Assembly: GCA_964036045.1 (NCBI GenBank)
Contig: OZ038378.1
Span: 18,981,348 to 19,045,347, forward strand
From: Eutreptiella sp. 'Long Island Sound 2002'
Taxonomy: Eukaryota > Euglenozoa > Euglenophyceae > Eutreptiales > Eutreptiaceae
Reading direction: 5' to 3'
Length of the DNA stretch: 64,000 bases
Numbering within the stretch: the stretch's first letter is position 1; every line of letters starts with the position of its first letter. The notes under the pieces were generated by a model, which saw only the letters and a list, made by a program, of their open reading frames with translations, did no database searches and was not told where the DNA came from. Shown in pieces: positions 49,554 through 62,272 of the stretch. The position numbers and the translations under genes were made by a program.

Positions 49554-50553
49554 GATCCATAGAGTGATCCGTAGAGTGATCCATAGACTGATCCATAGAG
49601 TGATCCATAGAGTGATCCATAGAGTGATCCATAGAGTGATCCATAGAGTGATCCATAGAGTGATCCATGGAGTGATCCGTAGAGTGATCCATAGAGTGAT
49701 CCATAGAGTGATCCATAGAGTGATCCATAGAGTGATCCATGGGTTGATCCATAGCGTGATCCATGGAGTGATCAATAGAGTGATCCATAGAGTGATCCAT
49801 AGACTGATCCATGGAGTGATCCATAGAGTGAACCATGGAGTGATCCATAGAAGGATCCATAGAGTGATCCATACAGTGATCCGGCCTTACACCACTTTAC
49901 ACGGGCCTTACACCACTTTACACGGGCCTTACACCGCTTTACACGGGCCTTACACCACTTTACACGGGCCTTACACCACTTTACACGGGCCTTACACCAC
50001 TTTACACGGGCCTTACAGCAGTTTACACGGGCCTTACACCACTTTACAAGCGCCTTACACCACTTTACACGGGCCTTACACCACTTTACACGGGCCTTAC
50101 ACCACTTTGCACGGGCCTTACACCACTTTAAACGGGCCTTACACCACTTTACAGGGCCCTTACACCATTTTACACGTGCCTTACACCACTTTACACGGGC
50201 CTTACACCACTTTACACGGGCCTTACACCACTTTGCACGGGCCTTCCCCCACTTTACACGGGCCTTACACCACTTTACACGCGCCTTACACCACTTTACA
50301 CGGGCCTTGCACCACTTTACACGGGCCTTACACCACTTTACACGGGCCTTACACCATTTTACACGGGCCTTACACCACTTTACACGGACCTTACACCACT
50401 TTACACGGGCCTTACACCACTTTACACGGGCCTTGCACACTTTACACGGGCCTTCCGCCACTTTACACGGGCCTTACACCACTTTACACGGGCCTTACAC
50501 CACTTTACACGGGCCTTAAACCACTTTACACGGGCCTTACACCACTTTACACG
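49554..50553 (+). repeat. Satellite cycle 58: A 27 units + B 32 units (Q/P chimera, 1-bp deletion)
   Basis: A block 49554-49882 has second-unit GTAG and a GAAGGATCC version of the GAGGGATCC marker. B block 49883-50553 starts as Q (ACAAGCGCC, CACGTGCC) and continues as P (CTTCCCCCAC, CGCGCC, CTTCCGCC). One unit near 50433 reads CTTGCACACTTT, missing a C. Confidence 0.92.
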
Positions 50554-51866
50554 GATCCATAGAGTGATCCATAGAGTGATCCATAGAGTGATCCATAGAG
50601 TGATCCATAGAGTGATCCATAGAGTGATCCATGGAGTGATCCATAGAGTGATCCATAGAGTGATCCATAGAGTGGTCCATGGAGTGATCCGTAGAGTGAT
50701 CCATAGAGTGCTCCATAGAGTGATCCATAGAGTGATCCATAGAATGATCCATAGAGTGATCCATAGAGTGATCCATAGAGTGATCCATAGAGTGATCCAT
50801 AGAGTGATCCATGGGTTGATCCATAGCGTGATCCATGGAGTGATCAATAGAGTGATCCATAGACTGATCCATGGAGTGATCCATAGAGTGATCCATGGAG
50901 TGATCCATAGAGTGAACCATGGAGTGATCCATACAGTGATCCGGCCTTACACCACTTTACACGGGCCTTACACCACTTTACACGGGCCTTACACCGCTTT
51001 ACACGGGCCTTACACCACTTTACACGGGCCTTACACCACTTTACACGGGCCTTACACCACTTTACACGGGCCTTACACCACTTTGCACCGGCCTTACACC
51101 ACTTTACACGGGTCTTGCACCACTTTACACGGGCCTTACACCACTTTGCACGGGCATTGCCCCACTTTCAACGGGCCTTACACCACTTTACACGCGCCTT
51201 CCGCCACTTTACACGGGCCTTACACCACTTTACACGGGCCTTACACCACTTTACACGGGCCTTACACCACTTTACACGGACCTTACACCACTTTACACGG
51301 GCCTTACACCACTTTACACGGGCCTTACACCACTTTACACGGGCCTTACACCACTTTACACGGGCCTTACACCACTTTACACGGGCCTTACACCACTTTA
51401 CAAGCGCCTTACACCACTTTACACGGGCCTTACACCACTTTACACTGGCCTTACACCACTTTACACGGGCCTTACACCACTTTACACGGGCCTTACACCA
51501 CTTTACACGGGCCTTACACCACTTTACACGGGCCTTACACCACTTTACACGGGCCTTAAACCACTTTACACGTGCCTTACACCACTTTACACGGGCCTGA
51601 CACCACTGTACACGGACCTTACACCACTTTACACGGGCCTTACACCACTTTACACGGGCCTTACACCACTTTACACGGGCCTTACACCACTTTACACGGG
51701 CCTTACACCACTTTACACGGGCCTGACACCACTTTACACGGACCTTACACCACTTTACACCGGCCTTACACCACTTTACACGGGCCTTACACCACTTTAC
51801 ACGGGCCTTACACCATTTTACACGGGCCTTAAACCACTTTACACGGGCCTTACACCACTTTACAAG
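50554..51866 (+). repeat. Satellite cycle 59: A 32 units + B 44 units (R then Q)
   Basis: A block 50554-50942 has an AGTGGTCC unit, a GTGCTCCATAG unit and GAACCATGG just before the exit. B block 50943-51866 joins a type R left half (GGGCATTGCCCC) to a type Q right half (ACAAGCGCC, CACTGGCC, CACTGTAC) and ends ACAAGG. Confidence 0.92.
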
Positions 51867-53563
51867 GATCCATAGAGTGATCCATAGAGTGATCCATAGA
51901 GTGATCCATAGAGTGATCCATAGAGTGATCCATAGAGTGATCCATGGAGTGATCCGTAGAGTGATCCATAGAGTGATCCATAGAGTGATCCATAGAGTGA
52001 TCCATAGAGTGATCCATAGAGTGATCCATGGAGTGATCCGTAGAGTGATCCATAGAGTGATCCATAGAGTGATCCATGGAGTGATCCATAGAGTGATCCA
52101 TAGAGTGATCCATAGAGTGATCCATGGAGTGATCCGTAGAGTGATCCATAGAGTGATCCATAGAGTGATCCATAGAGTGATCCATAGAATGATCCATAGA
52201 GTGATCCATAGAGTGATCCATAGAGTGATCCATAGAGTGATCCATAGAGTGATCCATGGGTTGATCCATAGCGTGATCCATGGAGTGATCAATAGAGTGA
52301 TCCATAGACTGATCCATGGAGTGATCCATAGAGTGATCCATGGAGTGATCCAAAGAGTGATCCATAGAGTGATCCATACAGTGATCCGGCCTTACACCAT
52401 TTTACACGGGCCTTACACCACTTTACACGGGCCTTACACCGCTTTACACGGGCCTTACACCACTTTACACGGGCCTTACACCACTGTACACGGGCCTTAC
52501 ACCACTTTACACGGGCCTTACACCACTTTGCACGGGCCTTACACCACTTTACACGGGTCTTGCACCACTTTACACGGGCCTTACACCACTTTGCACGGGC
52601 ATTGCCCCACTTTACACGGGCCTTACACCACTTTACACGGGCCTTACACCACTTTACACGGGCCTTACACCACTTTACACGGGCCTTACACCACTTTACA
52701 CGGGCCTTGCACCACTTTACAGGGGCCTTACACCATTTTACACGGGCCTTACACCACTTTACACGGACCTTACACCACTTTACACGGGCCTTACACCACT
52801 TTACACGGGCCTTACACTACTTTACACGGGCCTTACACCACTTTACACGGGCCTTACACCACTTTACACGGGCCTTACACCACTTTACAAGCGCCTTACA
52901 CCACTTTACACGGGCCTTACACCACTTTACACGGACCTTACACCACTTTACACGGGCCTTACACCACTTTACACGGGCCTTACACTACTTTACACGGGCC
53001 TTACACCACTTTACACGGGCCTTACACCACTTTACACGGGCCTTACACCACTTTGCAAGCGCCTTACACCACTTTACACGGGCCTTACACGACTTTACAC
53101 TGGCCTTACACCACTTTACACGGGCCTTACACCACTTTACACGGGCCTTACACCACTTTACACGGGCCTTACACCACTTTACACGGGCCTTAAACCACTT
53201 TACACGGGCCTTACACCACTTTACACGGGCCTTACACCACTTTACAGGGCCCTTACACGATTTTACACGTGCCTTACACCACTTTACACGGGCCTGACAC
53301 CACTGTACACGGACCTTACACCACTTTACACGGGCCTTACACCACTTTACACGGGCCTTACACCACTTTACACGGGCCTTACACCACTTTACACGGGCCT
53401 TACACCACTTTACACGGGCCTGACACCACTTTACACGGACCTTACACCACTTTACACCGGCCTTACACCACTTTACACGGGCCTTACACCACTTTACACG
53501 GGCCTTACACCATTTTACACGGGCCTTAAACCACTTTACACGGGCCTTACACCACTTTACAAG
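51867..53563 (+). repeat. Satellite cycle 60: A 43 units + B 56 units (longest B, R then Q)
   Basis: A block 51867-52387 has three GGAG/GTAG pairs. B block 52388-53563 is the longest in the window. It begins as R, then has ACACTAC and CAAGCGCC markers twice, 168 bp (8 units) apart, and ends as Q with ACAAGG. Confidence 0.92.
52800..53140. repeat. 168-bp internal duplication in the longest B block
   Basis: An ACACTAC unit (52817 and 52985) and a CAAGCGCC unit (52889 and 53057) each recur at 168 bp, exactly eight 21-bp units. This accounts for part of the exceptional length of this B block. The bounds are approximate. Confidence 0.8.
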
Positions 53564-54414
53564 GATCCGTAGAGTGATCCATAGAGTGATCCATAGAGTG
53601 ATCCATAGAGTGATCCATAGAGTGATCCATAGAGTGATCCATGGAGTGATCGGTAGAGTGATCCATAGAGTGATCCATAGAGTGATCCATAGAGTGATCC
53701 ATAGAGTGATCCATAGAGTGATCCATGGAGTGATCCGTAGAGTGATCCATAGAGTGATCCATAGAGTGATCCATAGAGTGATCCATAGAGTGATCCATAG
53801 AGTGATCCATAGAGTGATCCATAGAGTGCTCCATGGAGTGATCCATAGAGTGATCCATAGAGTGATCCATAGAGTGATCCATAGAATGATCCATAGAGTG
53901 ATCCATAGAGTGATCCATAGAGTGATCCATAGAGTGATCCATAGAGTGATCCATAGAGTGATCCATAGAGTGATCCATGGGTTGATCCATAGCGTGATCC
54001 ATGGAGTGATCAATAGAGTGATCCATAGAGTGATCCATAGACTGATCCATGGAGTGATCCATAGAGTGAACCATGGAGCGATCCATAGAGTGATCCATAG
54101 AGTGATCCATACAGTGATCCGGCCTTACACCACTTTACACGGGCCTTACACCACTTTACACGGGCCTTACACCGCTTTACACGGGCCTTACACCACTTTA
54201 CACGGGCCTTACACCACTTTACACGGGCCTTACACCACTCTACACGGGCCTTACACCACTTTGCACGGGCCTTCCCCCACTTTACACGGGCCTTACACCA
54301 CTTTACACGCGCCTTACACCACTTTACACGGGCCTTGCACCACTTTACACGCGCCTTACACCACTTTACACGGGCCTTAAACTACTTTACACGGGCCTTA
54401 CACCACTTTACACG
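53564..54414 (+). repeat. Satellite cycle 61: A 46 units + B 14 units (short P)
   Basis: A block 53564-54120 starts with GATCCGTAG directly at the entry and has GATCGGTAG near 53650. B block 54121-54414 has CTTCCCCCAC and two CGCGCC units, then ends CTTAAACTAC. Confidence 0.92.
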
Positions 54415-55742
54415 GATCCATAGAGTGATCCGTAGAGTGATCCATAGAGTGATCCATAGAGTGATCCATAGAGTGATCCATAGAGTGATCCATAGAGTGA
54501 TCCATAGAGTGATCCATAGAGTGATCCATGGAGTGATCCGTAGAGTGATCCATAGAGTGATCCATAGAGTGATCCATAGAGTGATCCATAGAGTGATCCA
54601 TGGAGTGATCCGTAGAGTGATCCATAGAGTGATCCATAGAGTGATCCATAGAGTGATCCATAGAATGATCCATAGAGTGATCCATAGAGTGATCCATAGA
54701 GTGATCCATAGAGTGATCCATTGAGTGATCCATGGGTTGGTCCATAGCGTGATCCATGGAGTGATCAATAGAGTGATCCATAGACTGATCCATGGAGTGA
54801 TCCATAGAGTGATCCATAGAGTGATCCATACAGTGATCCGGCCTTACACCACTTTACACGGGCCTTACACCACTTTACACGGGCCTTACATCGCTTTACA
54901 CGGGCCTTACACCACTTTACACGGGCCTTACACCACTTTACACGGGCCTTACACCACTTTACACGGGCCTTACACCACTTTGCACGGGTCTTGCACCACT
55001 TTACACGGGCCTTACACCACTTTGCACGGGCATTGCCCCACTTTAAACGGGCCTTACACCACTTTACACGCGCCTTCCGCCACTTTACACGAGCCTTACA
55101 CCACTTTACACGGGCCTTACACCACTTTACACGGGCCTTACACCACTTTACACGGGCCTTACACCACTTTACACGGGCCTTACACCACTTTACACGGGCC
55201 TTACACCACTTTACAAGCGCCTTACACCACTTTACACGGGCCTTACACCACTTTACACTGGCCTTACACCACTTTACACGGGCCTTACACCACTTTACAC
55301 GGGCCTTACACCACTTTACACGGCCCTTACACCACTTTACACGGGCCTTACACCACTTTACACGGGCCTTAAACCACTTTACACGGGCCTTACACCACTT
55401 TACACGGGCCTTACACCACTTTACAGGGCCCTTACACCATTTTACACGTGCCTTACACCACTTTACACGGGCCTGACACCACTGTACACGGACCTTACAC
55501 CACTTTACACGGGCCTTACACCACTTTACACGGGCCTTACACCACTTTACACGGGCCTTACACCACTTTACACGGGCCTTTCACCACTTTACACGGGCCT
55601 GACACCACTTTACACGGACCTTACACCACTTTACACCGGCCTTACACCACTTTACACGGGCCTTACACCACTTTACACGGGCCTTACACCATTTTACACG
55701 GGCCTTAAACCACTTTACACGGGCCTTACACCACTTTACAAG
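54415..55742 (+). repeat. Satellite cycle 62: A 35 units + B 43 units (R then Q)
   Basis: A block 54415-54839 has three GGAG/GTAG occurrences including unit 2, a CATTGAG unit and GGGTTGGTCC. B block 54840-55742 joins R (GGGCATTGCCCC) to Q (ACAAGCGCC, CACGTGCC, CACTGTAC) and ends ACAAGG. Confidence 0.92.
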
Positions 55743-56530
55743 GATCCATAGAGTGATCCATAGAGTGATCCATAGAGTGATCCATAGGGTGATCCATAGA
55801 GTGATCCATAGAGTGATCCATGGAGTGATCCGTAGAGTGATCCATAGAGTGATCCATAGAGTGATCCATAGAGTGATCCATAGAGTGATCCATAGAGTGA
55901 TCCATGGAGTGATCCGTAGAGTGATCCATAGAGTGATCCATAGAGTGATCCATAGAGTGATCCATAGAGTGATCCATAGAGTGATCCATAGAGTGATCCA
56001 TAGAGTGCTCCATGGAGTGATCCATAGAGTGATCCATAGAGTGATCCATAGAGTGATCCATAGAATGATCCATAGAGTGATACATAGAGTGATCCATAGA
56101 GTGATCCATAGAGTGATCCATAGAGTGATCCATAGAGTGATCCATAGAGTGATCCATGGGTTGATCCATAGCGTGATCCATGGAGTGATCGATAGAGTGA
56201 TCCATAGAGTGATCCATAGACTGATCCATGGAGTGATCCATAGAGTGAACCATGGAGTGATCCATAGAGTGATCCATAGAGTGATCCATACAGTGATCCG
56301 GCCTTACACCACTTTACACGGGCCTTACACCACTTTACACGGGCCTTACACCACTTTACACGGGCCTTACACCACTTTGCACGGGCGGTCCCCCACTTTA
56401 CACGGGCCTTACACCACTTTACACGCGCCTTACACCACTTTACACGGGCCTTGCACCACTTTACACGCGCCTTACACCACTTTACACGGGCCTTAAACCA
56501 TTTTATACGGGCCTTACACCACTTTACACG
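55743..56530 (+). repeat. Satellite cycle 63: A 46 units + B 11 units (short P)
   Basis: A block 55743-56299 has GATACATAG and GATCGATAG (near 56189) in place of GATCAATAG, and GAACCATGG. B block 56300-56530 has GGGCGGTCCCCC and CTTAAACCATTTTATACGGG. Confidence 0.92.
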
Positions 56531-57510
56531 GATCCATAGAGTGATCCGTAGAGTGATCCATAGAGTGATCCATAGAGTGATCCATAGAGTGATCCATAGA
56601 GTGATCCATAGAGTGATCCATAAAGTGATCCATAGAGTGATCCATGGAGTGATCCGTAGAGTGATCCATAGAGTGATCCATAGAGTGATCCATAGAGTGA
56701 TCCATAGAGTGATCCATAGAGTGATCCATGGAGTGATCCGTAGAGTGATCCATAGAGTGATCCATAGAGTGATCCATAGAGTGATCCATAGAGTGATCCA
56801 TAGAGTGATCCATAGAGTGCTCCATGGAGTGATCCATAGAGTGATCCATAGAGTGATCCATAGAGTGATCCATAGAATGATCCATGGAGTGATCCATAGA
56901 GTGATCCATAGAGTGATCCATAGAGTGATCCATAGAGTGATCCATAGAGTGATCCATAGAGTGATCCATGGGTTGATCCATAGCGTGATCCATGGAGTGA
57001 TCAATAGAGTGATCCATAGAGTGATCCATAGACTGATCCATGGAGTGATCCATAGAGTGAACCATGGAGTGATCCATAGAGTGATACATAGAGTGATCCA
57101 TACAGTGATCCGGCCTTACACCACTTTACACGGGCCTTACACCACTTTACACGGGCCTTACACCACTTTACACGGGCCTTAAACCACTTTACACGGGCCT
57201 TACACCACTTTACACGGGCCTTACACCACTTTACAGGGCCCTTACACCATTTTACACGTGCCTTACACCACTTTACACGGGCCTGACACCACTGTACACG
57301 GACCTTACACCACTTTACACGGGCCTTACACCACTTTACACGGGCCTTACACCACTTTACACGGGCCTGACACCACTTTACACGGACCTTACACCACTTT
57401 ACACCGGCCTTACACCACTTTACACGGGCCTTACACCACTTTACACGGGCCTTACACCACTTTACACGGGCCTTAAACCACTTTACACGGGCCTTACACC
57501 ACTTTACAAG
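56531..57510 (+). repeat. Satellite cycle 64: A 48 units + B 19 units (Q, shortened)
   Basis: A block 56531-57111 has second-unit GTAG, ATAAAG and AGAATGATCCATGG markers. B block 57112-57510 retains the ACAGGGCCC, CACGTGCC and CACTGTAC units and ends ACAAGG. Confidence 0.92.
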
Positions 57511-58298
57511 GATCCATAGAGTGATCCATAGAGTGATCCATAGAGTGATCCATAGGGTGATCCATAGAGTGATCCATAGAGTGATCCATGGAGTGATCCG
57601 TAGAGTGATGCATAGAGTGATCCATAGAGTGATCCATAGAGTGATCCATAGAGTGATCCATAGAGTGATCCATGGAGTGATCCGTAGAGTGATCCATAGA
57701 GTGATCCATAGAGTGATCCATAGAGTGATCCATAGAGTGATCCATAGAGTGATCCATAGAGTGATCCATAGAGTGCTCCATGGAGTGATCCATAGAGTGA
57801 TCCATAGAGTGATCCATAGAGTGATCCATAGAATGATCCATAGAGTGATACATAGAGTGATCCATAGAGTGATCCATAGAGTGATCCATAGAGTGATCCA
57901 TAGAGTGATCCATAGAGTGATCCATGGGTTGATCCATAGCGTGATCCATGGAGTGATCGATAGAGTGATCCATAGAGTGATCCATAGACTGATCCATGGA
58001 GTGATCCATAGAGTGAACCATGGAGTGATCCATAGAGTGATCCATAGAGTGATCCATACAGTGATCCGGCCTTACACCACTTTACACGGGCCTTACACCA
58101 CTTTACACGGGCCTTACACCACTTTACACGGGCCTTACACCACTTTGCACGGGCCGTCCCCCACTTTACACGGGCCTTACAACACTTTACACGCGCCTTA
58201 CACCACTTTACACGGGCCTTGCACCACTTTACACGCGCCTTACACCACTTTACACGGGCCTTAAACTACTTTACACGGGCCTTACACCACTTTACACG
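57511..58298 (+). repeat. Satellite cycle 65: A 46 units + B 11 units (short P)
   Basis: A block 57511-58067 and B block 58068-58298 copy cycle 63 at 1,768 bp. Differences include GATGCATAG near 57607, GGGCCGTCCCCC, ACAACAC and an ordinary CTTAAACTAC end. Confidence 0.92.
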
Positions 58299-59341
58299 GA
58301 TCCATAGAGTGATCCGTAGAGTGATCCATAGAGTGATCCATAGAGTGATCCATAGAGTGATCCATAGAGTGATCCATAGAGTGATCCATAAAGTGATCCA
58401 TAGAGTGATCCATGGAGTGATCCGTAGAGTGATCCATAGAGTGATCCATAGAGTGATCCATAGAGTGATCCATAGAGTGATCCATAGAGTGATCCATGGA
58501 GTGATCCGTAGAGTGATCCATAGAGTGATCCATAGAGTGATCCATAGAGTGATCCATAGAGTGATCCATAGAGTGATCCATAGAGTGCTCCATGGAGTGA
58601 TCCATAGAGTGATCCATAGAGTGATCCATAGAGTGATCCATAGAATGATCCATGGAGTGATCCATAGAGTGATCCATAGAGTGATCCATAGAGTGATCCA
58701 TAGAGTGATCCATAGAGTGATCCATAGAGTGATCCATGGGTTGATCCATAGCGTGATCCATGGAGTGATCAATAGAGTGATCCAGAGAGTGATCCATAGA
58801 CTGATCCATGGAGTGATCCATAGAGTGAACCATGGAGTGATCCATAGAGTGATACATAGAGTGATCCATACAGTGATCCGGCCTTACACCACTTTACACG
58901 GGCCTTACACCACTTTACACGGGCCTTACACCGCTTTACACGGGCCTTACACCACTTTACACGGGCCTTACACCACTTTACACGGGCCTTACACCACTTT
59001 ACACGGGCCTTACACCACTTTGCACGGGCCTTCCCCCACTTTACACGGGCCTTACACCACTTTACACGCGCCTTACACCACTTTACACGGGCCTTGTACC
59101 ACTTTACACGGGCCTTACACCACTTTACACGGGCCTTACACCACTTTACACGGGCCTTACACCACTTTACACGGACCTTACACCACTTTACACGGGCCTT
59201 ACACCACTTTACACGGGCCTTGCACCACTTTACACGGGCCTTCCGCCACTTTACACGGGCCTTACACCACTTTACACGGGCCTTACACCACTTTACACGG
59301 GCCTTAAACCACTTTACACGGGCCTTACACCACTTTACACG
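58299..59341 (+). repeat. Satellite cycle 66: A 48 units + B 22 units (P)
   Basis: A block 58299-58879 copies cycle 64 at 1,768 bp, with CCAGAGAG near 58782. B block 58880-59341 is a P block and does not match cycle 64, so the duplication ends at this boundary. It has CTTGTACCAC near 59093. Confidence 0.92.
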
Positions 59342-60426
59342 GATCCATAGAGTGATCCATAGAGTGATCCATAGAGTGATCCATAGAGTGATCCATAGAG
59401 TGATCCATGGAGTGATCCATAGAGTGATCCATAGAGTGATCCATAGAGTGATCCATGGAGTGATCCGTAGAGTGATCCATAGAGTGATCCATAGAGTGAT
59501 CCATAGAGTGATCCATATAATGATCCATAGAGTGATCCATAGAGTGATCCATAGAGTGATCCATAGAGTGATCCATGGAGTGATCCGTAGAGTGATCCAT
59601 AGAGTGATCCATAGAGTGATCCATAGAGTGATCCATATAATGATCCATAGAGTGATCCATAGAGTGATCCATAGAGTGATCCATAGAGTGATCCATAGAG
59701 TGATCCATGGGTTGATCCATAGCGTGATCAATGGAGTGATCAATAGAGTGATCCATAGACTGATCCATGGAGTGATCCATAGAGTGATACATGGTGTGAT
59801 CCATAGAGTGATCCATAGAGTGATCCATACAGTGATCCGGCCTTACACCACTTTACACGGGCCTTACACCACTTCACACGGGCCTTACACCGCTTTACAC
59901 GGGCCTTACACCACTTTACACGGGCCTTACACCACTTTACACGGGCCTTACACCACTTTAGACGGGCCTTACACCACTTTGCACGGGCCTTACACCACTT
60001 TACACGGGTCTTGCACCACTTTACACGGGCCTTACACCACTTTGCACGGGCATTGCCCCACTTTAAACGGGCCTTACACCACTTTACACGCGCCTTCCGC
60101 CACTTTACACGGGCCTTACACCACTTTACACGGGCCTTACACCACTTTACACGGGCCTTACACCACTTTACACGGACCTTACACCACTTTACACGGGCCT
60201 TACACCACTTTACACGGGCCTGACACCACTTTACACGGACCTTACACCACTTTACACGGGCCTTACACCACTTTACACGGGCCTTCCGCCACTTTACACG
60301 GGCCTTACACCACTTTACACCGGCCTTACACCACTTTACACGGGCCTTACACCACTTTACACGGGCCTTACACCACTTTACACGGGCCTTAAACCACTTT
60401 ACACGGGCCTTACACCACTTTACACG
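59342..60426 (+). repeat. Satellite cycle 67: A 41 units (local duplication) + B 28 units (R)
   Basis: A block 59342-59838 has the rare CATATAATGATCC marker twice, 120 bp (10 units) apart near 59514 and 59634. GATCAATGG precedes the usual GATCAATAG, and there is a CATGGTGTG unit. B block 59839-60426 is type R with a TTTAGACGGG unit. Confidence 0.92.
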
Positions 60427-61106
60427 GATCCATAGAGTGATCCATAGAGTGATCCATAGAGTGATCCATAGAGTGATCCATAGAGCGATCCATAGAGTGA
60501 TCCATGGAGTGATCCGTAGAGTGATCCATAGAGTGATCCATAGAGTGATCCATAGATTGATCCATAGAGTGATCCATAGAGTGATCCATAGAGTGATCCA
60601 TAGAGTGCTCCATGGAGTGATCCATAGAGTGATCCATAGAGTGTTCCATAGAGTGATCCATGGAGTGATCCATAGAGTGATCCATAGAGTGATCCATAGA
60701 GTGATCCATAGAGTGATCCATAGAGTGATCCATGGGTTGATCCATAGTGTGATCCATGGAGTGATCAATAGAGTGATCCATAGAGTGATCCATAGACTGA
60801 TCCATGGAGTGATCCATAGAGTGATCCATGGAGTGTTCCATAGTGTGATCCATAGAGTGATCCGTACAGTGATCCGGCCTTACACCACTTTACACGGGCC
60901 TTACACCACTTTACACGGGCCTTACACCGCTTTACACGGGCTTTACACCACTTTACACGGGCCTTACACCACTTTACACGGGCCTTACACCACTTTACAC
61001 GGGCCTTACACCACTTTGCACGGGCCTTACACCACTTTACACGGGTCTTGCACCACTTTACACGGGCCTTAAACCACTTTACACGGGCCTTACACCACTT
61101 TACACG
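60427..61106 (+). repeat. Satellite cycle 68: A 37 units + B 11 units (S)
   Basis: A block 60427-60875 has AGAGCG, AGATTG, two AGTGTTCC units, AGTGTG in place of AGCGTG, and an exit reading CGTACAG. B block 60876-61106 has a GGGCTTTAC unit. Confidence 0.92.
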
Positions 61107-62272
61107 GATCCATAGAGTGATCCATAGAGTGATCCATAGAGTGATCCATAGAGTGATCCATAGAGTGATCCATAGAGTGATCCATGGAGTGTTCCGTAGA
61201 GTGATCCATAGAGTGATCCATAGAGTGATCCATAGAGTGATCCATAGAGTGATCCATAGAGTGATCCATAGAGTGATCCATAGAGTGCTCCATGGAGTGA
61301 TCCATAGAGTGATCCATAGAGTGATCCATAGAGTGATCCATAGAGTGATCCATAGAGTGATCCATAGAGTGATCCATAGAGTGATCCATAGAGTGATCTA
61401 TAGAGTGATCCATAGAGTGATCCATAGAGTGATCCATGGGTTGATCCATAGCGTGATCCATGGAGTGATCAATAGAGTGATCCATAGAGTGATCCATAGA
61501 CTGATCCATGGAGTGATCCATGGAGTGATCCATGGAGTGATCCATAGAGTGATCCATAGAGTGATCCATACAGTGATCCGGCCTTACACCACTTTACACG
61601 GGCCTTACACCACTTTACACGGGCCTTACACCGCTTTACACGGGCCTTACACCACTTTACACGGGCCTTACACCACTTTACACGGGCTCTACACCACTTT
61701 ACACGGGCCTTACACCACTTTGCACGGGCCTTCCCCCACTTTTCACGGGCCTTACACCACTTTACACGCGCCTTACACCACTTTACACGGGCCTTGCACC
61801 ACTTTACACGGGCCTTACACCACTTTACACGGGCCTTACACCATTTTACACGGGCCTTACACCACTTTACACGGACCTTACACCACTTTACACGGGCCTT
61901 ACACCACTTTACACGGGCCTTGCACCACTTTACAGGGGCCTTCCGCCACTTTACACGGGCCTTACACCACTTTACACAGGCCTTACACCACTTTACACGG
62001 GCCTTACACCACTTTACACGGACCTTACACCACTTTACACGGGCCTTACACCACTTTACACGGGCCTGACACCACTTTACACGGACCTTACACCACTTCA
62101 CACGGGCCTTGCACCACTTTACACGGGCCTTCCGCCACTTTACACGGGCCTTACACCACTTTACACCGGCCTTACACCACTTTACACGGGCCTTACACCA
62201 CTTTACACGGGCCTTACACCACTTTACACGGGCCTTAAACCACTTTACACGGGCCTTACACCACTTTACACG
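61107..62272 (+). repeat. Satellite cycle 69: A 39 units + B 33 units (P)
   Basis: A block 61107-61579 has GTGTTCCGTAG in the early pair and a CTATAG unit near 61398. B block 61580-62272 has GGGCTCTAC, TTTTCACGGG and CACAGGCC (61978) units. Confidence 0.92.

Larger units (their letters stand above)
55743..59278. repeat. 1,768-bp tandem duplication (cycles 63-64 copied as 65-66)
   Basis: A-B-A series 55743-57111 and 57511-58879 match in length and in rare markers (GATCGATAG, ATAAAG, AGAATGATCCATGG, GGTCCCCC) at 1,768 bp. The end of the B block before each copy (near 55400-55742 and 57170-57510) is also of the same Q type. Confidence 0.87.

Noticed and set aside
470-53563. B block lengths of 11, 22, 33 and 44 units as multiples of an 11-unit super-repeat
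   Set aside because: The 22-, 33- and 44-unit blocks do not contain repeated copies of the 11-unit marker series, and lengths of 9, 10, 13, 14, 18-21, 23, 26, 28-30, 32, 43 and 56 units also occur. The multiples look coincidental.
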